This document shows, piece by piece, positions 8,798 to 19,322 of a DNA stretch of 64,000 nucleotides (positions are counted from its first letter, which is position 1; every line of letters starts with the position of its first letter). The notes under the pieces are model-generated. The model made no database searches. It was given only the letters and a program-made list of their open reading frames with translations, and was not told where the DNA came from. Location of the stretch: positions 62,001-126,000 of the forward strand of contig NZ_FOHZ01000006.1 of the NCBI RefSeq assembly GCF_900111555.1, written 5' to 3'. A program made the position numbers and the translations under genes. The DNA comes from Marinobacter segnicrescens. GTDB taxonomy: Bacteria > Pseudomonadota > Gammaproteobacteria > Pseudomonadales > Oleiphilaceae.

Positions 8798-9871
8798 ATG
8801 TCCAGAAGCGTACTGATGCTGCCCGGTGACGGGATTGGCCCGGAAATCGTGGCCGAGGCCGAGAAAGTCCTGAACAAGGTTAACGACCAATTCGATCTGG
8901 GACTGCAGTTCGAAACCGGCCTGGTCGGTGGTGCTGCCATCGACGAAACCGGCGAACCACTGCCCAGTGACACCCTGGAGCGGGCGAAGAAGGCCGACGC
9001 CATTCTGCTGGGTGCCGTTGGCGGTCCCAAGTGGGACAAACTGGAAATGGCAAAGCGGCCGGAAAAGGGGCTGCTGGGCCTGCGCTCCAATCTTGAGCTG
9101 TTTGCGAACCTGCGGCCAGCCATCCTGTACCCGCAGCTGGCGTCGGCATCTTCCCTTAAACCTGAGGTGGTGTCCGGCCTGGACATCATGATTGTCCGTG
9201 AACTGACCGGTGGTATCTATTTCGGCCAGCCCCGAGGCGTTCGTGAGCTTGAGGGCGGCGAGCGGCAGGGTTTTAATACCTATGTCTACAGTGAGTCCGA
9301 GATCCGTCGCATTGGCCGGGTTGCCTTCGAGGCGGCACAGCAACGCAATGGCAAGCTCTGTTCCGTGGACAAGGCCAATGTCCTGGAAGTTACTGTACTC
9401 TGGCGGGAAATCATGAATGACCTGGCAAAGGAGTATCCGGACGTGGAACTGTCTCATATGTACGTGGACAACGCCGCCATGCAGCTGGTCCGCGCACCCA
9501 AGCAGTTCGACGTGATTGTGACCGGCAACATGTTTGGTGATATCCTCTCGGATGAAGCGGCCATGCTCACCGGCTCTATCGGCATGCTGCCGTCCGCCTC
9601 GCTGAACTCCGAAAAACAGGGCATGTATGAGCCCTGCCACGGGTCAGCGCCGGACATTGCCGGGCAGGGCATTGCCAACCCGCTGGCCACTATCCTTAGT
9701 GGTGCCATGATGTTGCGCTACAGCCTGGGCGAGGAAAAAGCCGCCGAGGCCATTGAGGCAGCGGTCAGCAAGGTACTGGACCAGGGGCTGCGCACTGCGG
9801 ACATCATGTCCGAGGGTGCAAAACAGGTTTCTACCCGTGAAATGGGTGAAGCTGTGCTGGCGGCCCTGTAA
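8798..9871 (+). CDS. leuB: 3-isopropylmalate dehydrogenase
   Basis: 357 residues. It oxidises and decarboxylates 3-isopropylmalate with NAD+ to the keto acid precursor of leucine. The beta-decarboxylating dehydrogenase family features are present: LPGDGIGPE at the N-terminus, the [10 protein letters not shown] loop and the metal-binding [14 protein letters not shown] segment. ATG 8798 is chosen because it gives the conserved start ([12 protein letters not shown]); an upstream in-frame ATG at 8744 would overlap leuD. It is the last leucine gene of the operon; asd follows after 122 bases with no visible terminator between them. Confidence 0.98.
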   Translation: MSRSVLMLPGDGIGPEIVAEAEKVLNKVNDQFDLGLQFETGLVGGAAIDETGEPLPSDTLERAKKADAILLGAVGGPKWDKLEMAKRPEKGLLGLRSNLELFANLRPAILYPQLASASSLKPEVVSGLDIMIVRELTGGIYFGQPRGVRELEGGERQGFNTYVYSESEIRRIGRVAFEAAQQRNGKLCSVDKANVLEVTVLWREIMNDLAKEYPDVELSHMYVDNAAMQLVRAPKQFDVIVTGNMFGDILSDEAAMLTGSIGMLPSASLNSEKQGMYEPCHGSAPDIAGQGIANPLATILSGAMMLRYSLGEEKAAEAIEAAVSKVLDQGLRTADIMSEGAKQVSTREMGEAVLAAL

Positions 9872-9993
9872 GCTTCAGGTACCATTTGTTTCATCGAAAC
9901 CCGACGGCAGCACAACGCCGCTGCCGCGGGGTCATCCATCCTGTCCCTGCCAGCGATAACGGTAGCGGGCGGGCATAGAGTCAAAGGTCGCAC

Positions 9994-11109
9994 ATGAAGC
10001 GAGTTGGACTTGTAGGTTGGCGTGGCATGGTGGGCTCGGTCCTCATGCAGCGCATGCGTGAAGAAAACGACTTTGCTGACATCGATCCGGTGTTTTTCTC
10101 CACCTCCCAGACCGGTAAACCGGCCCCGGATGTTGGCAAGGATGGCGTTCCGCCACTCCAGGACGCCTTTGATATCGACACCCTGAAAACCCTGGATGTC
10201 ATCGTTACCTGCCAGGGCGGTGATTACACCAATGCGGTCTATCAAAAGCTCCGTGATGCGGGCTGGGACGGCTACTGGATTGATGCTGCTTCCACACTGC
10301 GCATGGTGGATCACTCCGTCATTGTTCTCGATCCGGTCAATCGTAATGTCATCGATGCGGCATTGGACAAGGGCGTCAAGGATTACATCGGCGGTAACTG
10401 CACCGTCAGCCTGATGATGCTGGCCCTGGGCGGCCTGCTGGAGCAGGACCTGATCGAGTGGGTGTCCCCCATGACCTATCAGGCGGCCTCCGGTTCCGGC
10501 GCCCAGAATATGCGTGAGCTTCTTAATCAGATGGGTGAGCTCAACGGCGCGGTGAAGTCCGAGCTGGAAGATCCGTCCTCGGCCATCCTGGAGATTGACC
10601 GCAAGGTTACCGAGACCATGCGTGCCGGCAGTTTCCCCACCGAGCACTTCCAGGTACCGCTGGCAGGCAGCCTGATTCCGTTTATCGACAAGCAGCTCGA
10701 TAACGGCATGAGTAAGGAAGAGTGGAAAGCGGGCGTCGAGACCAACAAGATTCTTGGTCGCAGTGATAACCCGATCCCCATTGACGGTATCTGTGTCCGG
10801 ATCGGTGCCATGCGTTCCCACAGCCAGGCGCTGACCATCAAGCTGAAGAAGGACCTGCCGGTTTCAGAGATCGAATCGATCCTGGCAAAGGCCAATGACT
10901 GGGTGAAGGTCATCCCCAATGAGAAGGAGGCCACCATCGAGGAGCTGACGCCGGCGAAGGTTACCGGCACCCTCAGTATCCCGATCGGCCGTATCCGCAA
11001 ACTGACCATGGGCCCGGAATACATCTCCGCGTTCACCGTGGGTGACCAGTTGCTGTGGGGGGCGGCGGAACCCCTGCGGCGGATGTTGCGGATCCTGCAG
11101 GAGCGTTAA
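9994..11109 (+). CDS. asd: aspartate-semialdehyde dehydrogenase
   Basis: 371 residues, the length of the gammaproteobacterial form. It reduces aspartyl phosphate with NADPH, the branch point for lysine, diaminopimelate, methionine and threonine. The N-terminal [15 protein letters not shown] nucleotide loop and the catalytic cysteine C136 in GGNCTVS are present. asd after leuB is the conserved order in Pseudomonas relatives. A strong intrinsic terminator follows at 11168-11210, which ends the leu-asd transcription block. Confidence 0.97.
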   Translation: MKRVGLVGWRGMVGSVLMQRMREENDFADIDPVFFSTSQTGKPAPDVGKDGVPPLQDAFDIDTLKTLDVIVTCQGGDYTNAVYQKLRDAGWDGYWIDAASTLRMVDHSVIVLDPVNRNVIDAALDKGVKDYIGGNCTVSLMMLALGGLLEQDLIEWVSPMTYQAASGSGAQNMRELLNQMGELNGAVKSELEDPSSAILEIDRKVTETMRAGSFPTEHFQVPLAGSLIPFIDKQLDNGMSKEEWKAGVETNKILGRSDNPIPIDGICVRIGAMRSHSQALTIKLKKDLPVSEIESILAKANDWVKVIPNEKEATIEELTPAKVTGTLSIPIGRIRKLTMGPEYISAFTVGDQLLWGAAEPLRRMLRILQER

Positions 11110-11167
11110 AAATCTGTCGCGGACAAGTGCGTGTAATGCCAACTGTGTACCGTTTCAGGTAACAGGC

Positions 11168-11210
11168 CAGGGGCGGCGGCTGAAATCAGTCGCCGCCCCT
11201 GTTATTTTCT
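11168..11210 (+). terminator. intrinsic terminator of the leu-asd unit
   Basis: Long stem CAGGGGCGGCGGCTGA (11168-11183) with TCAGTCGCCGCCCCTG (11186-11201); one pair is G-U and the innermost pairs probably open to form the loop. It is followed by TTATTTTCT. Confidence 0.85.
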
Positions 11211-11220
11211 GAGATCTTCT

Positions 11221-11246
11221 CCTTGGCTATCCCGGGATAGCCAAGG
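11221..11246. repeat. 26-bp perfect palindrome upstream of fimV
   Basis: CCTTGGCTATCCC followed directly by its exact complement, centred on CCCGGG. There is no uridine run on either side, so a terminator is unlikely; a dimeric protein site is possible. Confidence 0.65.
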
Positions 11247-11448
11247 CAGTTCTAATCTTGGTTTCACAACTGGTTCCGTGAAATACATCAGGAAGTGGTA
11301 CAAAGTTGATGCGTGATTGATTGATAAAGAAGGCATTATCAACAATACTTTCGAAACCCTGATTTTAATAACACGAAAGTCATCCAACCTCGTCCGAATC
11401 TGTATTCAATATGCGGTAACGAATAACGGAGACTGGTAAGGAAAAAGC

Positions 11449-14400
11449 ATGAAGGTACGCAAGCTTGCGGTTGCTCTGGCTCTGGCGGGAGGGCTTGGTT
11501 CCGGTGTCGCACAGGCATTGGGGCTCGGGGAAATAGAACTACAGTCCTATCTCAACCAGCCATTGGATGCAGAGATCGACGTAAACAGGGCGGGAGGCGT
11601 CAGCCCGGGCGATATTATCGTCAACCTGGCATCGGAACGTGACTACGAACGTGTCGGTCTCCGCCGTGACTACTTCCTTACCCAGCTGGATTTCAACGTA
11701 ACCACTGCACCTAACGGTGAGCTGGTTATCTCTGTCACTTCCCGGGACCCCGTCCGCGAGCCGTACCTCAACTTCCTGGTGGAAGTAACCTGGCCCAGCG
11801 GCCGCGTCATGCGTGAATATTCGGTACTTGTAGACCCGCCGGTTTATGCGGAAGAATCCGGCGATACCCAGCCGGTTCAGCAAGCCCGGACTACGGCTGT
11901 TACCAGTGAGTCCCCATCCCGGCCTCGCGCCGAGTCCGGCTCCACCTCGACCGGTCGGAGTGCAGCAGCAACATCCTCCGGTCCGCGTACCCTGGGTCCT
12001 GTCCAGGCATCGGATACGCTGTGGGAGATTGCCCAGTCCATAAGGCCCGACAACAGTGTCTCCATGCAGCAGGTCATGCTGGCCATCCAGGACCTGAACC
12101 CGGACGCATTTATTAATGGCAATATCAACCGACTCAAGCGTGGCGCCGTTCTGCGGGTGCCGGATATGGATGATATCCGATCCCGGAGCCAGGCCCAGGC
12201 CAACCGTGAGGTCGCCGCGCAGAACCAGGCGATCGCCCAGCCGGAGCCTTCCGTCGATGCGACCGCCGGGGATGTAGCTGATGCCTCGGGTGGCACAAGT
12301 GAAGCAGGTCAGCAGGGTGCCGATGAGCTCAGGTTGGTGGTTCCCGGAGAGGGTGAAGACGCCCGTAGTGAAGGTTCTGCCAGCGGTGACGGTACCCAGG
12401 GTGGCACTGCGGATGCTGGCTCCGCGATAGCCCTCGAAGAACTGGACAGCGTACGCCGGGAAAACGAAGAGCTGAACAGTCGCCTCCAGGATTTGCAGGA
12501 TCAGGTGGAGACACTTGAGCGGCTGATCGAACTGAAAGACAGCCAGCTTGCGGAAATTCAGGGAAGTGTTGGCCAGGGCGACGCTGAAGTTGTGCCTGGC
12601 GCCGGCGATGAAGCCACTGCCGATGCCGCCGACGAGAACCGCTCTGTCGCAGAAGGAGCCACTTCTGGTACCGGTGACGACAACCTTGCTGGCGTGGATC
12701 AAAGTGGGACTGGAGTAGCTGAAGACGCTTTCGGAGCAGAGGTTTCTGCGGACGCAGCGGCTGGCGAAGACGGACAGCCACCCGAGTCTGAATCAGCGGA
12801 AACGCCCGCCGCGGGCGCCGGAGAGAGCGACTCAACAGAAACAGCCCAGACTACTGACCTGGACCAGGGTTTAAGTGCCGAAGAGGACGCCGAAAGCACG
12901 GCAGAACCGATCCAGGCAGACGAGCCCGTGGCCGCCACCGGCGAACAGCCTGAGCAGCAGCCTGCTACCACCATCGCTGAGGAACGTACTGCACCGGAGA
13001 AAGGGTTCCTGGCAACCGCTATCGACCTGATCGCCGGAAACTTCATGTACCAGATTGCGCTTGGCGGTTTCCTTGTGCTGCTGTTGTTGCTGGTGCTGCT
13101 TGTTTCCCGGCGCCGTGCCAGTAAGGACGAAGAATTTTACCAGCAACTTGATGACGAGTCCGATGACGATGGTTTCGAGCTGACCCTGGGTGAAGAAGAG
13201 GCAGCAGCTTCCGGGAATGCCCTGGAGGAAGCCGACCGGTACATCTCTTACGGCCAGCATGATTCTGCTGCGGAAGTACTGGAGAACGCCATCTCTCGTG
13301 AACCCAGCCGTTCCGATCTGCGGCTGAAGTTGCTGGCTGTCTATGCGGATACCGGTAACCGGGCCGCGTTCGACAAGCAGTATGCCGAACTGGAAGCCAT
13401 GGAGCACGATGATGTCCAGCCGGAAGCTGAGGCCTTGAGGGCGCGTCTGGAAGAAGTCGAATCCACACCGAGCATTGATGAACTCGAATCCCAGCTACGG
13501 GGCGGCGACAGCCTTGGTACCCCCGCGGCAGACGAAACAGCTTTTGCTGAGGGTAACGTTGCTTCATCTGAAGCACCGGCCGACCCGGAAACCAGCGAGC
13601 TGATGTCTGCCTTCGAAGAGCTGGATCTGCCGGAAGAGGAATCCCGGGCTGGCGACGAGCCGGAAGAGGACGGCGATATCGAATACGACTTTACCGGTTT
13701 CGATACTACCGGCGCTGATGAGCCTGCGGGTAAGGCGGCAGCGGCTGAGGGCGACACGGTCGAGGAGCCCTTGGCCGAGGACGACTTCGCGAGCATCGAT
13801 TTCGAGTTGCCGGCAGAAGACAGCGCCACCGCGGAAGCCGCGGACGAGCCCTCTGAGCAGCCACTCGACCTGGAAGACGACTTCAGTTCCCTGGAGTTGG
13901 ACGATGCCGGTATCGACAGCGAGCCCCGTGCGGAAGACGTTGAGGGCGCGGCCGACCTCAGCGAAGAGGATAACCTGGACTTCGGCGACCTCGACCTGGA
14001 GGACGCTGCCGCCGAGCAAGGGCCTGTCGACCAGTCTGCCAATCCGGAAGAAGAAGCCGACCTCGACGAGTCTTTCCTCGACGAACTGGATGCGGAGCTG
14101 GACAAGGTTTCCTCGGAGGAAGATGAAACGACTGACGGTCTGGACGACCTTGAGCTGGATGTGTCTGATGAAGACCTGGCGCTGATGGATCAGGCCTCAG
14201 ATAGTGAGCCGGAGGATGAAAGCCAGTTGGATCTGGGTGACCTTGACCTGGATGAGCAGGCGCTTTCCGAAGCGCAAGGTACCGAGGAAGACGATCTGTC
14301 TGACTTCGATATCCCAGAGCTGGAAAGCGACGAAGCCCTGGAGGAGGAACTTGGCGAATCCGGAGTTGATGCGGTTACCCCCGCGACCGGAGTCTCCGGT

Positions 14401-14613
14401 ATCGATGAGATCAGTGAGGCATCCCTTGGCGATGACGATGATTTCGATTTCCTGTCCGGTACCGACGAGGTGGCTACGAAGCTGGACCTGGCCCGCGCCT
14501 ACGTGGACATGGGAGACAGCGAAGGTGCACGGGAGATTCTTGAAGAGGTAATCCTCGAAGGCACGGACGAGCAAAAGGAAGATGCCCAGTCATTGCTCAA
14601 AAAGCTGCCCTGA
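11449..14613 (+). CDS. fimV: FimV, peptidoglycan-binding inner-membrane hub for type IV pili
   Basis: 1054 residues. FimV supports type IV pilus assembly, twitching and cAMP signalling in Pseudomonas. Visible parts in order: signal peptide (about 1-23); conserved FimV N-terminal domain; LysM-like domain (about 180-245); coiled coil (about 325-372, repeated Leu-Glu heptads); Ala/Glu/Gly-rich linker; one membrane span (about 533-553) followed by Arg-Arg-Arg; a TPR-like segment (about 590-660); a very acidic cytoplasmic stretch (about 700-1000) built of repeated Asp-Leu-Asp-Leu and Glu-Glu-Asp units; and the C-terminal FimV TPR (about 1005-1054) with an Ala-Tyr-x-Asp-Met-Gly-Asp motif. Position between asd and truA is conserved in Pseudomonas. 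In P. aeruginosa FimL, also encoded here (47364), works with FimV. Confidence 0.95.
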   Translation: MKVRKLAVALALAGGLGSGVAQALGLGEIELQSYLNQPLDAEIDVNRAGGVSPGDIIVNLASERDYERVGLRRDYFLTQLDFNVTTAPNGELVISVTSRDPVREPYLNFLVEVTWPSGRVMREYSVLVDPPVYAEESGDTQPVQQARTTAVTSESPSRPRAESGSTSTGRSAAATSSGPRTLGPVQASDTLWEIAQSIRPDNSVSMQQVMLAIQDLNPDAFINGNINRLKRGAVLRVPDMDDIRSRSQAQANREVAAQNQAIAQPEPSVDATAGDVADASGGTSEAGQQGADELRLVVPGEGEDARSEGSASGDGTQGGTADAGSAIALEELDSVRRENEELNSRLQDLQDQVETLERLIELKDSQLAEIQGSVGQGDAEVVPGAGDEATADAADENRSVAEGATSGTGDDNLAGVDQSGTGVAEDAFGAEVSADAAAGEDGQPPESESAETPAAGAGESDSTETAQTTDLDQGLSAEEDAESTAEPIQADEPVAATGEQPEQQPATTIAEERTAPEKGFLATAIDLIAGNFMYQIALGGFLVLLLLLVLLVSRRRASKDEEFYQQLDDESDDDGFELTLGEEEAAASGNALEEADRYISYGQHDSAAEVLENAISREPSRSDLRLKLLAVYADTGNRAAFDKQYAELEAMEHDDVQPEAEALRARLEEVESTPSIDELESQLRGGDSLGTPAADETAFAEGNVASSEAPADPETSELMSAFEELDLPEEESRAGDEPEEDGDIEYDFTGFDTTGADEPAGKAAAAEGDTVEEPLAEDDFASIDFELPAEDSATAEAADEPSEQPLDLEDDFSSLELDDAGIDSEPRAEDVEGAADLSEEDNLDFGDLDLEDAAAEQGPVDQSANPEEEADLDESFLDELDAELDKVSSEEDETTDGLDDLELDVSDEDLALMDQASDSEPEDESQLDLGDLDLDEQALSEAQGTEEDDLSDFDIPELESDEALEEELGESGVDAVTPATGVSGIDEISEASLGDDDDFDFLSGTDEVATKLDLARAYVDMGDSEGAREILEEVILEGTDEQKEDAQSLLKKLP

Positions 14614-14639
14614 TACGTTATAATCCTGCCCCTGAACTG

Positions 14640-14667
14640 AACGCCGGCCCAGAGCCGGCGTTCTTTT
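14640..14667 (+). terminator. intrinsic terminator of fimV
   Basis: Stem AACGCCGGC (14640-14648) with GCCGGCGTT (14654-14662), loop CCAGA, tail CTTTT. It ends right where a possible truA ATG (14668) begins, which argues that truA is transcribed from elsewhere or by readthrough and translated from the later TTG. Confidence 0.8.
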
Positions 14668-15606
14668 ATGTCCGTAATCCCATTATTTTCAGGTAGACAC
14701 TTGTTTCAGACCCCGGTAGCACTGACCACCGACAACGCCATCGGACAGGGCAGGGTTGCACTTGCCCTGGAGTACGATGGTGCCGCGTACCATGGCTGGC
14801 AAAAGCAGAAGAGCGGTGTCCCTTCGGTCGAGGAAGAACTGGTTCGCGCAGTCAGCAAGGTGGCCAACGAACCTGTCGAACTGGTCTGTGCCGGGCGTAC
14901 AGACGCCGGTGTCCATGGCAGTTACCAGTTGGTGCACTTTGATACCAATGCAGTCAGGGACCTGCGGTCCTGGGTCATGGGCATCAATACCGCACTACCG
15001 CCTTCCATTGTGGTTCATTGGGCCGGAAACACCCCGGAACCCTTCCACGCGCGCTTTTCAGCCGTGTACCGGCGCTATCGTTATGTTATCTTCAACGGTC
15101 CGGTCCGCCCGGCGTTGCTGGCACGCCAGCTGAGCTGGACGTTTCGCCCGCTGGACGAGAAGGCGATGCAGGAAGGGGCCCGGCAACTCGAAGGTGAGCA
15201 CGATTTCAGTTCTTTCCGGGCCGCGGGGTGTCAGTCCCGGTCTCCCTGGCGTTTCGTGGAGTTTGTCCGGGTCTGCCGCCGGGGTGATTTTGTGGTCATT
15301 GATGTCCAGGCCAATGCCTTCCTTCACCATATGGTGCGGAATTTTGCCGGTGCGTTGATGGCGGTCGGGCAGGGAAAGTACCCGCCGCAGTGGGTGGCTG
15401 AGGTTCTGGCCGGAAAGGACCGGCGTATGGCCGGGATCACCGCACCGGCGGCCGGTCTGTACCTGGTGGATGTGGGGTACCCTGCAGAGTTTGGTATTCC
15501 CCGGGCCAGCTGTGGGCCGGCTTTTGTCAGACCCTGGTTCGAAGATGATCAGAATGCGCCCATTGCCCCGAGCTGGGTCCACCGTAAGACGCCACTAAGT
15601 AGCTGA
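14668..15606 (+). CDS. truA: tRNA pseudouridine(38-40) synthase TruA
   Basis: 312 residues as drawn. It makes pseudouridine at positions 38-40 in the anticodon arm of many tRNAs. The catalytic aspartate lies in [10 protein letters not shown] (D79 in this numbering) and the [15 protein letters not shown]-terminal block is present. The start is uncertain. ATG 14668 sits in the tail of the fimV terminator and has no ribosome binding site. TTG 14701, preceded by CAGGTAG, gives 301 residues and puts the catalytic Asp at 68, closer to the Escherichia enzyme (D60). I favour TTG 14701 biologically but give the longest span. trpF follows after 25 bases. Confidence 0.93.
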   Translation: MSVIPLFSGRHLFQTPVALTTDNAIGQGRVALALEYDGAAYHGWQKQKSGVPSVEEELVRAVSKVANEPVELVCAGRTDAGVHGSYQLVHFDTNAVRDLRSWVMGINTALPPSIVVHWAGNTPEPFHARFSAVYRRYRYVIFNGPVRPALLARQLSWTFRPLDEKAMQEGARQLEGEHDFSSFRAAGCQSRSPWRFVEFVRVCRRGDFVVIDVQANAFLHHMVRNFAGALMAVGQGKYPPQWVAEVLAGKDRRMAGITAPAAGLYLVDVGYPAEFGIPRASCGPAFVRPWFEDDQNAPIAPSWVHRKTPLSS

Positions 15607-15631
15607 GCAGGATACGCCGCGAGGAGCAAGA

Positions 15632-16294
15632 GTGCAGCCCACCCGTATTCGTACCAAGATTTGTGGTATCACCCGGCCGGAAGACGCCCTTGCAGCGGCG
15701 GAAGCCGGTGCGGATGCTATCGGGCTGGTGTTTTACGAGCCCAGCCCCCGGAGTGTGTCCATCGAGCAGGCCCGGGCCATTGTCAGCAGTGTACCGGCGT
15801 TTGTCACCGTTACCGGTTTGTTCGTAAACCCCGACAGGATGGCGGTGGAACAGGTCCTGTCCAGGGTACCGCTCGACCTGCTGCAGTTTCATGGTGATGA
15901 ACCGCAGGATTTCTGCCAGCAATTTCATCGTCGCTGGATAAAGGCGGTCCGGGTACAGCTGAGGAGCGACATTGAACAGGCGTTTGATAGCTGGAGCCAG
16001 GCATCGGGTTTGCTGGTGGATGCGTATGACCCTCAACGCTATGGCGGTACCGGACAACGTTTCGACTGGTCTGTCATACCTGAAAAACGACCCATGCCGC
16101 TGATTCTTGCCGGAGGCCTGGAGGCCGGCAACGTGGCCCGCGCTATCCGTCAGGTTCGTCCCTGGGGCGTGGACGTCAGCGGTGGGGTGGAAGCTTTCGA
16201 CATAGAACGCGGAACAGCCCTGAAGGGCATCAAGGACGCCGCCAAAATTACCGAGTTTCTGAGCGAGGTTAATAGTGTCAATCAAACTGACTGA
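15632..16294 (+). CDS. trpF: phosphoribosylanthranilate isomerase
   Basis: 220 residues, a single TIM barrel. It carries out the Amadori rearrangement of phosphoribosylanthranilate in tryptophan synthesis. The family start [11 protein letters not shown] contains the catalytic cysteine, and the barrel ends with [10 protein letters not shown] and DVSGGVE phosphate loops. The start is GTG 15632 after GAGGAG. Its last 20 bases overlap trpB, so translational coupling is likely. Confidence 0.97.
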   Translation: MQPTRIRTKICGITRPEDALAAAEAGADAIGLVFYEPSPRSVSIEQARAIVSSVPAFVTVTGLFVNPDRMAVEQVLSRVPLDLLQFHGDEPQDFCQQFHRRWIKAVRVQLRSDIEQAFDSWSQASGLLVDAYDPQRYGGTGQRFDWSVIPEKRPMPLILAGGLEAGNVARAIRQVRPWGVDVSGGVEAFDIERGTALKGIKDAAKITEFLSEVNSVNQTD

Positions 16295-17495
16295 AGAAAT
16301 GCTGAGCCATCTGCCGGACGCCAGGGGGCACTTCGGCGCCTATGGTGGCCGCTTTGTATCCGAAACCCTGATGGACTCCCTGATGACCCTGGAACGGGAG
16401 TACCTGCGCCTCAAGAAGGACCCCGACTTCCAGGCAGCCTTTGACAAGGACCTGGCCCATTACGTAGGCCGACCAAGCCCGCTGTACTTTGCCGAGCGTC
16501 TGACTCGTGAGACCGGTGGCGCCCAGATCTGGCTCAAACGTGAAGATCTTAACCACACCGGCGCCCACAAGGTGAACAACACTATTGGGCAGGCCCTGCT
16601 GGCAGCGTTTCTGGGCAAGAAACGCATCATTGCAGAAACCGGTGCGGGTCAGCACGGGGTGGCTACGGCCACTGTATGCGCCCGTCTCGGCCTTGAATGT
16701 CATGTGTTCATGGGGGCCGAGGACGTGCGCCGTCAGTCCCTGAACGTCTATCGCATGAAGCTGCTTGGCGCCCAGGTCCACGCCGTCCAGAGCGGTACCC
16801 GTACCCTCAAGGATGCCATGAACGAGGCCATGCGGGATTGGGTAGCCAATGTCGACGATACCTTCTATATCATCGGTACCGTTGCAGGCCCCCATCCTTA
16901 TCCGTTGCTGGTCCGTGATTTCCAGTCGGTTATCGGTCGCGAGACCCGGGCTCAGGCCCTTGAGCAGGCCGGCAAACTGCCGGATGCCCTGGTGGCCTGT
17001 GTGGGAGGGGGATCCAATGCTATCGGTATGTTCTATCCGTTCCTCACTGACGAATCAGTACAACTTTATGGTGTCGAGGCAGGTGGTCTTGGCGTTGAAA
17101 CCGGCCAGCACGCGGCACCCCTGGCAGCGGGGCGCCCAGGTGTCCTCCATGGTAACCGAACCTACCTGATGGAAGATGAGAACGGCCAGATTGCCGCTAC
17201 TCACTCCGTCTCTGCCGGCCTCGACTACCCCGGTGTTGGACCGGAGCACAGCTGGTTGAAGGATATCGGTCGGGCCAACTACGTGTCGGTAACCGATCAG
17301 GAGGCGCTGGACGCATTCCGCAAACTGACCCGTGTCGAAGGTATCATGCCGGCCCTGGAAACCGCCCATGCAGTGGCCTACACCATCAAGCTGGCAGCCA
17401 CCATGGATCCGGAACAGATGGTGGTGATCAATATTTCCGGCCGGGGCGACAAGGACATCCATACCATCGCCGAACTGGACGGTATTGAGGTCTGA
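16275..17495 (+). CDS. trpB: tryptophan synthase beta chain
   Basis: 406 residues. It joins indole and serine to make tryptophan using pyridoxal phosphate. The PLP lysine is K99 in HTGAHKVNN, and the phosphate-binding [10 protein letters not shown] loop is intact. The start GTG 16275 lies inside trpF. In P. aeruginosa trpBA sit elsewhere with trpI; here they are inserted between trpF and accD, an arrangement common in other Gammaproteobacteria. Confidence 0.98.
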   Translation: MSIKLTEEMLSHLPDARGHFGAYGGRFVSETLMDSLMTLEREYLRLKKDPDFQAAFDKDLAHYVGRPSPLYFAERLTRETGGAQIWLKREDLNHTGAHKVNNTIGQALLAAFLGKKRIIAETGAGQHGVATATVCARLGLECHVFMGAEDVRRQSLNVYRMKLLGAQVHAVQSGTRTLKDAMNEAMRDWVANVDDTFYIIGTVAGPHPYPLLVRDFQSVIGRETRAQALEQAGKLPDALVACVGGGSNAIGMFYPFLTDESVQLYGVEAGGLGVETGQHAAPLAAGRPGVLHGNRTYLMEDENGQIAATHSVSAGLDYPGVGPEHSWLKDIGRANYVSVTDQEALDAFRKLTRVEGIMPALETAHAVAYTIKLAATMDPEQMVVINISGRGDKDIHTIAELDGIEV

Positions 17496-17538
17496 TAACC
17501 GTTCCGGTGAACCGGGTCTATTTCTTACAGGAGCAGGC

Positions 17539-18348
17539 ATGAGTCGAATTACAGGGGTACTCGAGACCCTCAAGGAACAGGGCCGCAAGGCATTGATCCC
17601 ATACATTACCGCCGGGGATCCCCATCCGGACCAGACCGTTGACCTGATGCATGCGCTGGCGTCGGCCGGAGCCGATATCATTGAGTTGGGAGTACCCTTC
17701 TCCGACCCGATGGCCGACGGCCCGGTCATTCAGCTGGCCTGTGAGCGGGCGCTGAAACATGGCACCTCCCTGCGGCAGGTGATTGGCATGGTAAAAACTT
17801 TCCGTGAACAGGATCAGGACACCCCTGTGGTGTTGATGGGATACCTCAACCCGATGGAAGCCATGGGCTACGAAGTCTTTGCCGATGCGGCGGCCGAGGC
17901 TGGTGTCGACGGCATCCTCACGGTGGACCTGCCTCCCGAGGAAGCGGAGGACGTGGCTCCACTGTTTTCCCGCCGCAATATGGACCCGATTTTCCTGCTC
18001 GCCCCCACCACCACTGATGACCGGATACGTGCAATCAGTGAACACTCTTCCGGCTATGTGTACTATGTTTCAGTCAAAGGGGTAACTGGCTCTGCAGCCA
18101 TTGATGTGGAGGAGGTTGGTCGCAAGGTGGCCAATGTTCACCGGATAACTGCCTTGCCGGTTGGGGTTGGTTTCGGAATCCGTGACGCAGACACCGCAGC
18201 TGCGGTGGGTAAGGTATCCGATGGTGTAATAGTCGGCTCCGTGCTGGTGGATACAATAGCCCACCACCAGACAGATCCCGCCGCTCTCAGACAGGCCCTG
18301 ACGGATCTGTTGCACCCGATGCGCGAAGCACTGGACGCGCTGGCCTGA
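17539..18348 (+). CDS. trpA: tryptophan synthase alpha chain
   Basis: 269 residues. It cleaves indole-3-glycerol phosphate and passes indole through a tunnel to TrpB. The catalytic glutamate is in [19 protein letters not shown], the catalytic aspartate in [13 protein letters not shown], and the phosphate loop in [11 protein letters not shown] 17539, after an AGGAG site, gives the conserved N-terminus; an in-frame ATG at 17485 would overlap trpB. No leader peptide or trp operator is visible before trpFBA. Confidence 0.98.
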   Translation: MSRITGVLETLKEQGRKALIPYITAGDPHPDQTVDLMHALASAGADIIELGVPFSDPMADGPVIQLACERALKHGTSLRQVIGMVKTFREQDQDTPVVLMGYLNPMEAMGYEVFADAAAEAGVDGILTVDLPPEEAEDVAPLFSRRNMDPIFLLAPTTTDDRIRAISEHSSGYVYYVSVKGVTGSAAIDVEEVGRKVANVHRITALPVGVGFGIRDADTAAAVGKVSDGVIVGSVLVDTIAHHQTDPAALRQALTDLLHPMREALDALA

Positions 18349-18386
18349 GGCCGCCCGTACAGTGAATGGAATGACAGGATGACAAC

Positions 18387-19322
18387 ATGAGTAACTGGCT
18401 AGACAAGATCATGCCGAGCAAGATTCGCTCGGAATCCAAGCAGCGGACCGGTGTGCCGGAAGGGCTGTGGAAGAAATGCCCGAAATGTGGGGCGTTCCTG
18501 TACAAGCCTGAACTGGACAAGAACCTGGATGTTTGCCCCAAATGTAACCACCACCTGCGGGTAACTGCACGGCGGCGGTTGGAAATCTTCCTCGACGAGG
18601 ATGGTCGTGAAGAGGTCGCAGCGGACCTGGAACCCTGGGATCGGCTCAAGTTCAAGGACACCCGCCGCTACAAGGAACGCCTGGCGCAGAACCAGAAAGC
18701 CACCGGCGAGAAAGACGCACTGGTGGTCATGAAGGGTCGTACCCTGGGCATTCCACTGGTAGCTTGTGCGTTCGAATTCAACTTCCTCGGCGGCTCCATG
18801 GGGCAGGTCGTTGGTGAAAAGTTTGTCCAGGCCGCGAATATCTGCCTGGAAGAGCGCATTCCGCTGGTGTGTTTCTCGGCGTCCGGTGGTGCACGCATGC
18901 AGGAGGCGATCCTGTCCCTGATGCAGATGTCCAAGACGGCAGCCGTGCTGGAACGGATGAAGCAGGAAGGCATCCCCTATATCTCGGTGATGACGGACCC
19001 GGTGTTCGGCGGTGTGTCTGCCAGCCTTGCCATGCTGGGTGACCTCAATATTGCCGAGCCCTACGCACTGATCGGGTTTGCCGGCCCCCGTGTTATCGAG
19101 CAGACCGTCCGGGAAAAGCTGCCGGAAGGCTTCCAGCGCAGCGAATTCCTGCTGGAGCACGGCGCCATCGACATGATTCTCCACCGTCACAAGATGCGGG
19201 AGCGGATTGCGGCCATCCTGGCCAAGTTCACGGGCCAGGAAAAACCGGCCCCCGATGAACCCATCGAGTTCGATGTGAGTGAAAGGCCGGACAGTCCCGA
19301 CGTAGCCGATGCCAGGGAATGA
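18387..19322 (+). CDS. accD: acetyl-CoA carboxylase carboxyltransferase beta subunit
   Basis: 311 residues. With AccA it transfers carbon dioxide from biotin to acetyl-CoA, the first committed step of fatty acid synthesis. The four-cysteine zinc ribbon is C31, C34, C50 and C53, followed by the crotonase-like carboxyltransferase core with [10 protein letters not shown] and a [10 protein letters not shown] loop. The last 14 bases overlap folC. Order trpA-accD-folC is widespread in Gammaproteobacteria. Confidence 0.98.
   Translation: MSNWLDKIMPSKIRSESKQRTGVPEGLWKKCPKCGAFLYKPELDKNLDVCPKCNHHLRVTARRRLEIFLDEDGREEVAADLEPWDRLKFKDTRRYKERLAQNQKATGEKDALVVMKGRTLGIPLVACAFEFNFLGGSMGQVVGEKFVQAANICLEERIPLVCFSASGGARMQEAILSLMQMSKTAAVLERMKQEGIPYISVMTDPVFGGVSASLAMLGDLNIAEPYALIGFAGPRVIEQTVREKLPEGFQRSEFLLEHGAIDMILHRHKMRERIAAILAKFTGQEKPAPDEPIEFDVSERPDSPDVADARE

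Larger units (their letters stand above)
11110..11448 (+). other. 339-bp control region between asd and fimV
   Basis: No convincing gene. From left to right it holds the asd terminator (11168-11210), a 26-bp perfect palindrome (11221-11246), a TTTCAC-N10-GTGAAA inverted repeat (11262-11283) and a TTGATAA-N8-TTATCAA inverted repeat (11321-11342). From about 11247 it is clearly more AT-rich than the flanking genes, as expected of the fimV promoter region. A possible promoter is TTGATA (11321) with AATACT 17 bases on, but it is weak and overlaps the last repeat. Confidence 0.6.

Noticed and set aside
11168..11246. The 26-bp palindrome as part of the asd terminator
   Set aside because: A complete stem with T tail already ends at 11210, and no U run follows the palindrome on either strand.
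11202..11387. A 61-codon frame on the minus strand before fimV
   Set aside because: It runs through the terminator tail, the 26-bp palindrome and the promoter region, with no ribosome binding site. It is better explained as control DNA.
13341..14105. A 254-codon serine-rich frame antisense to fimV
   Set aside because: It is the mirror of the Asp/Glu-rich repeat of FimV, so the serines only reflect that composition.
14611..14640. A TATAAT after fimV as truA promoter
   Set aside because: The TATAAT near 14620 has no -35 at a proper distance and transcription from it would run into the fimV terminator.
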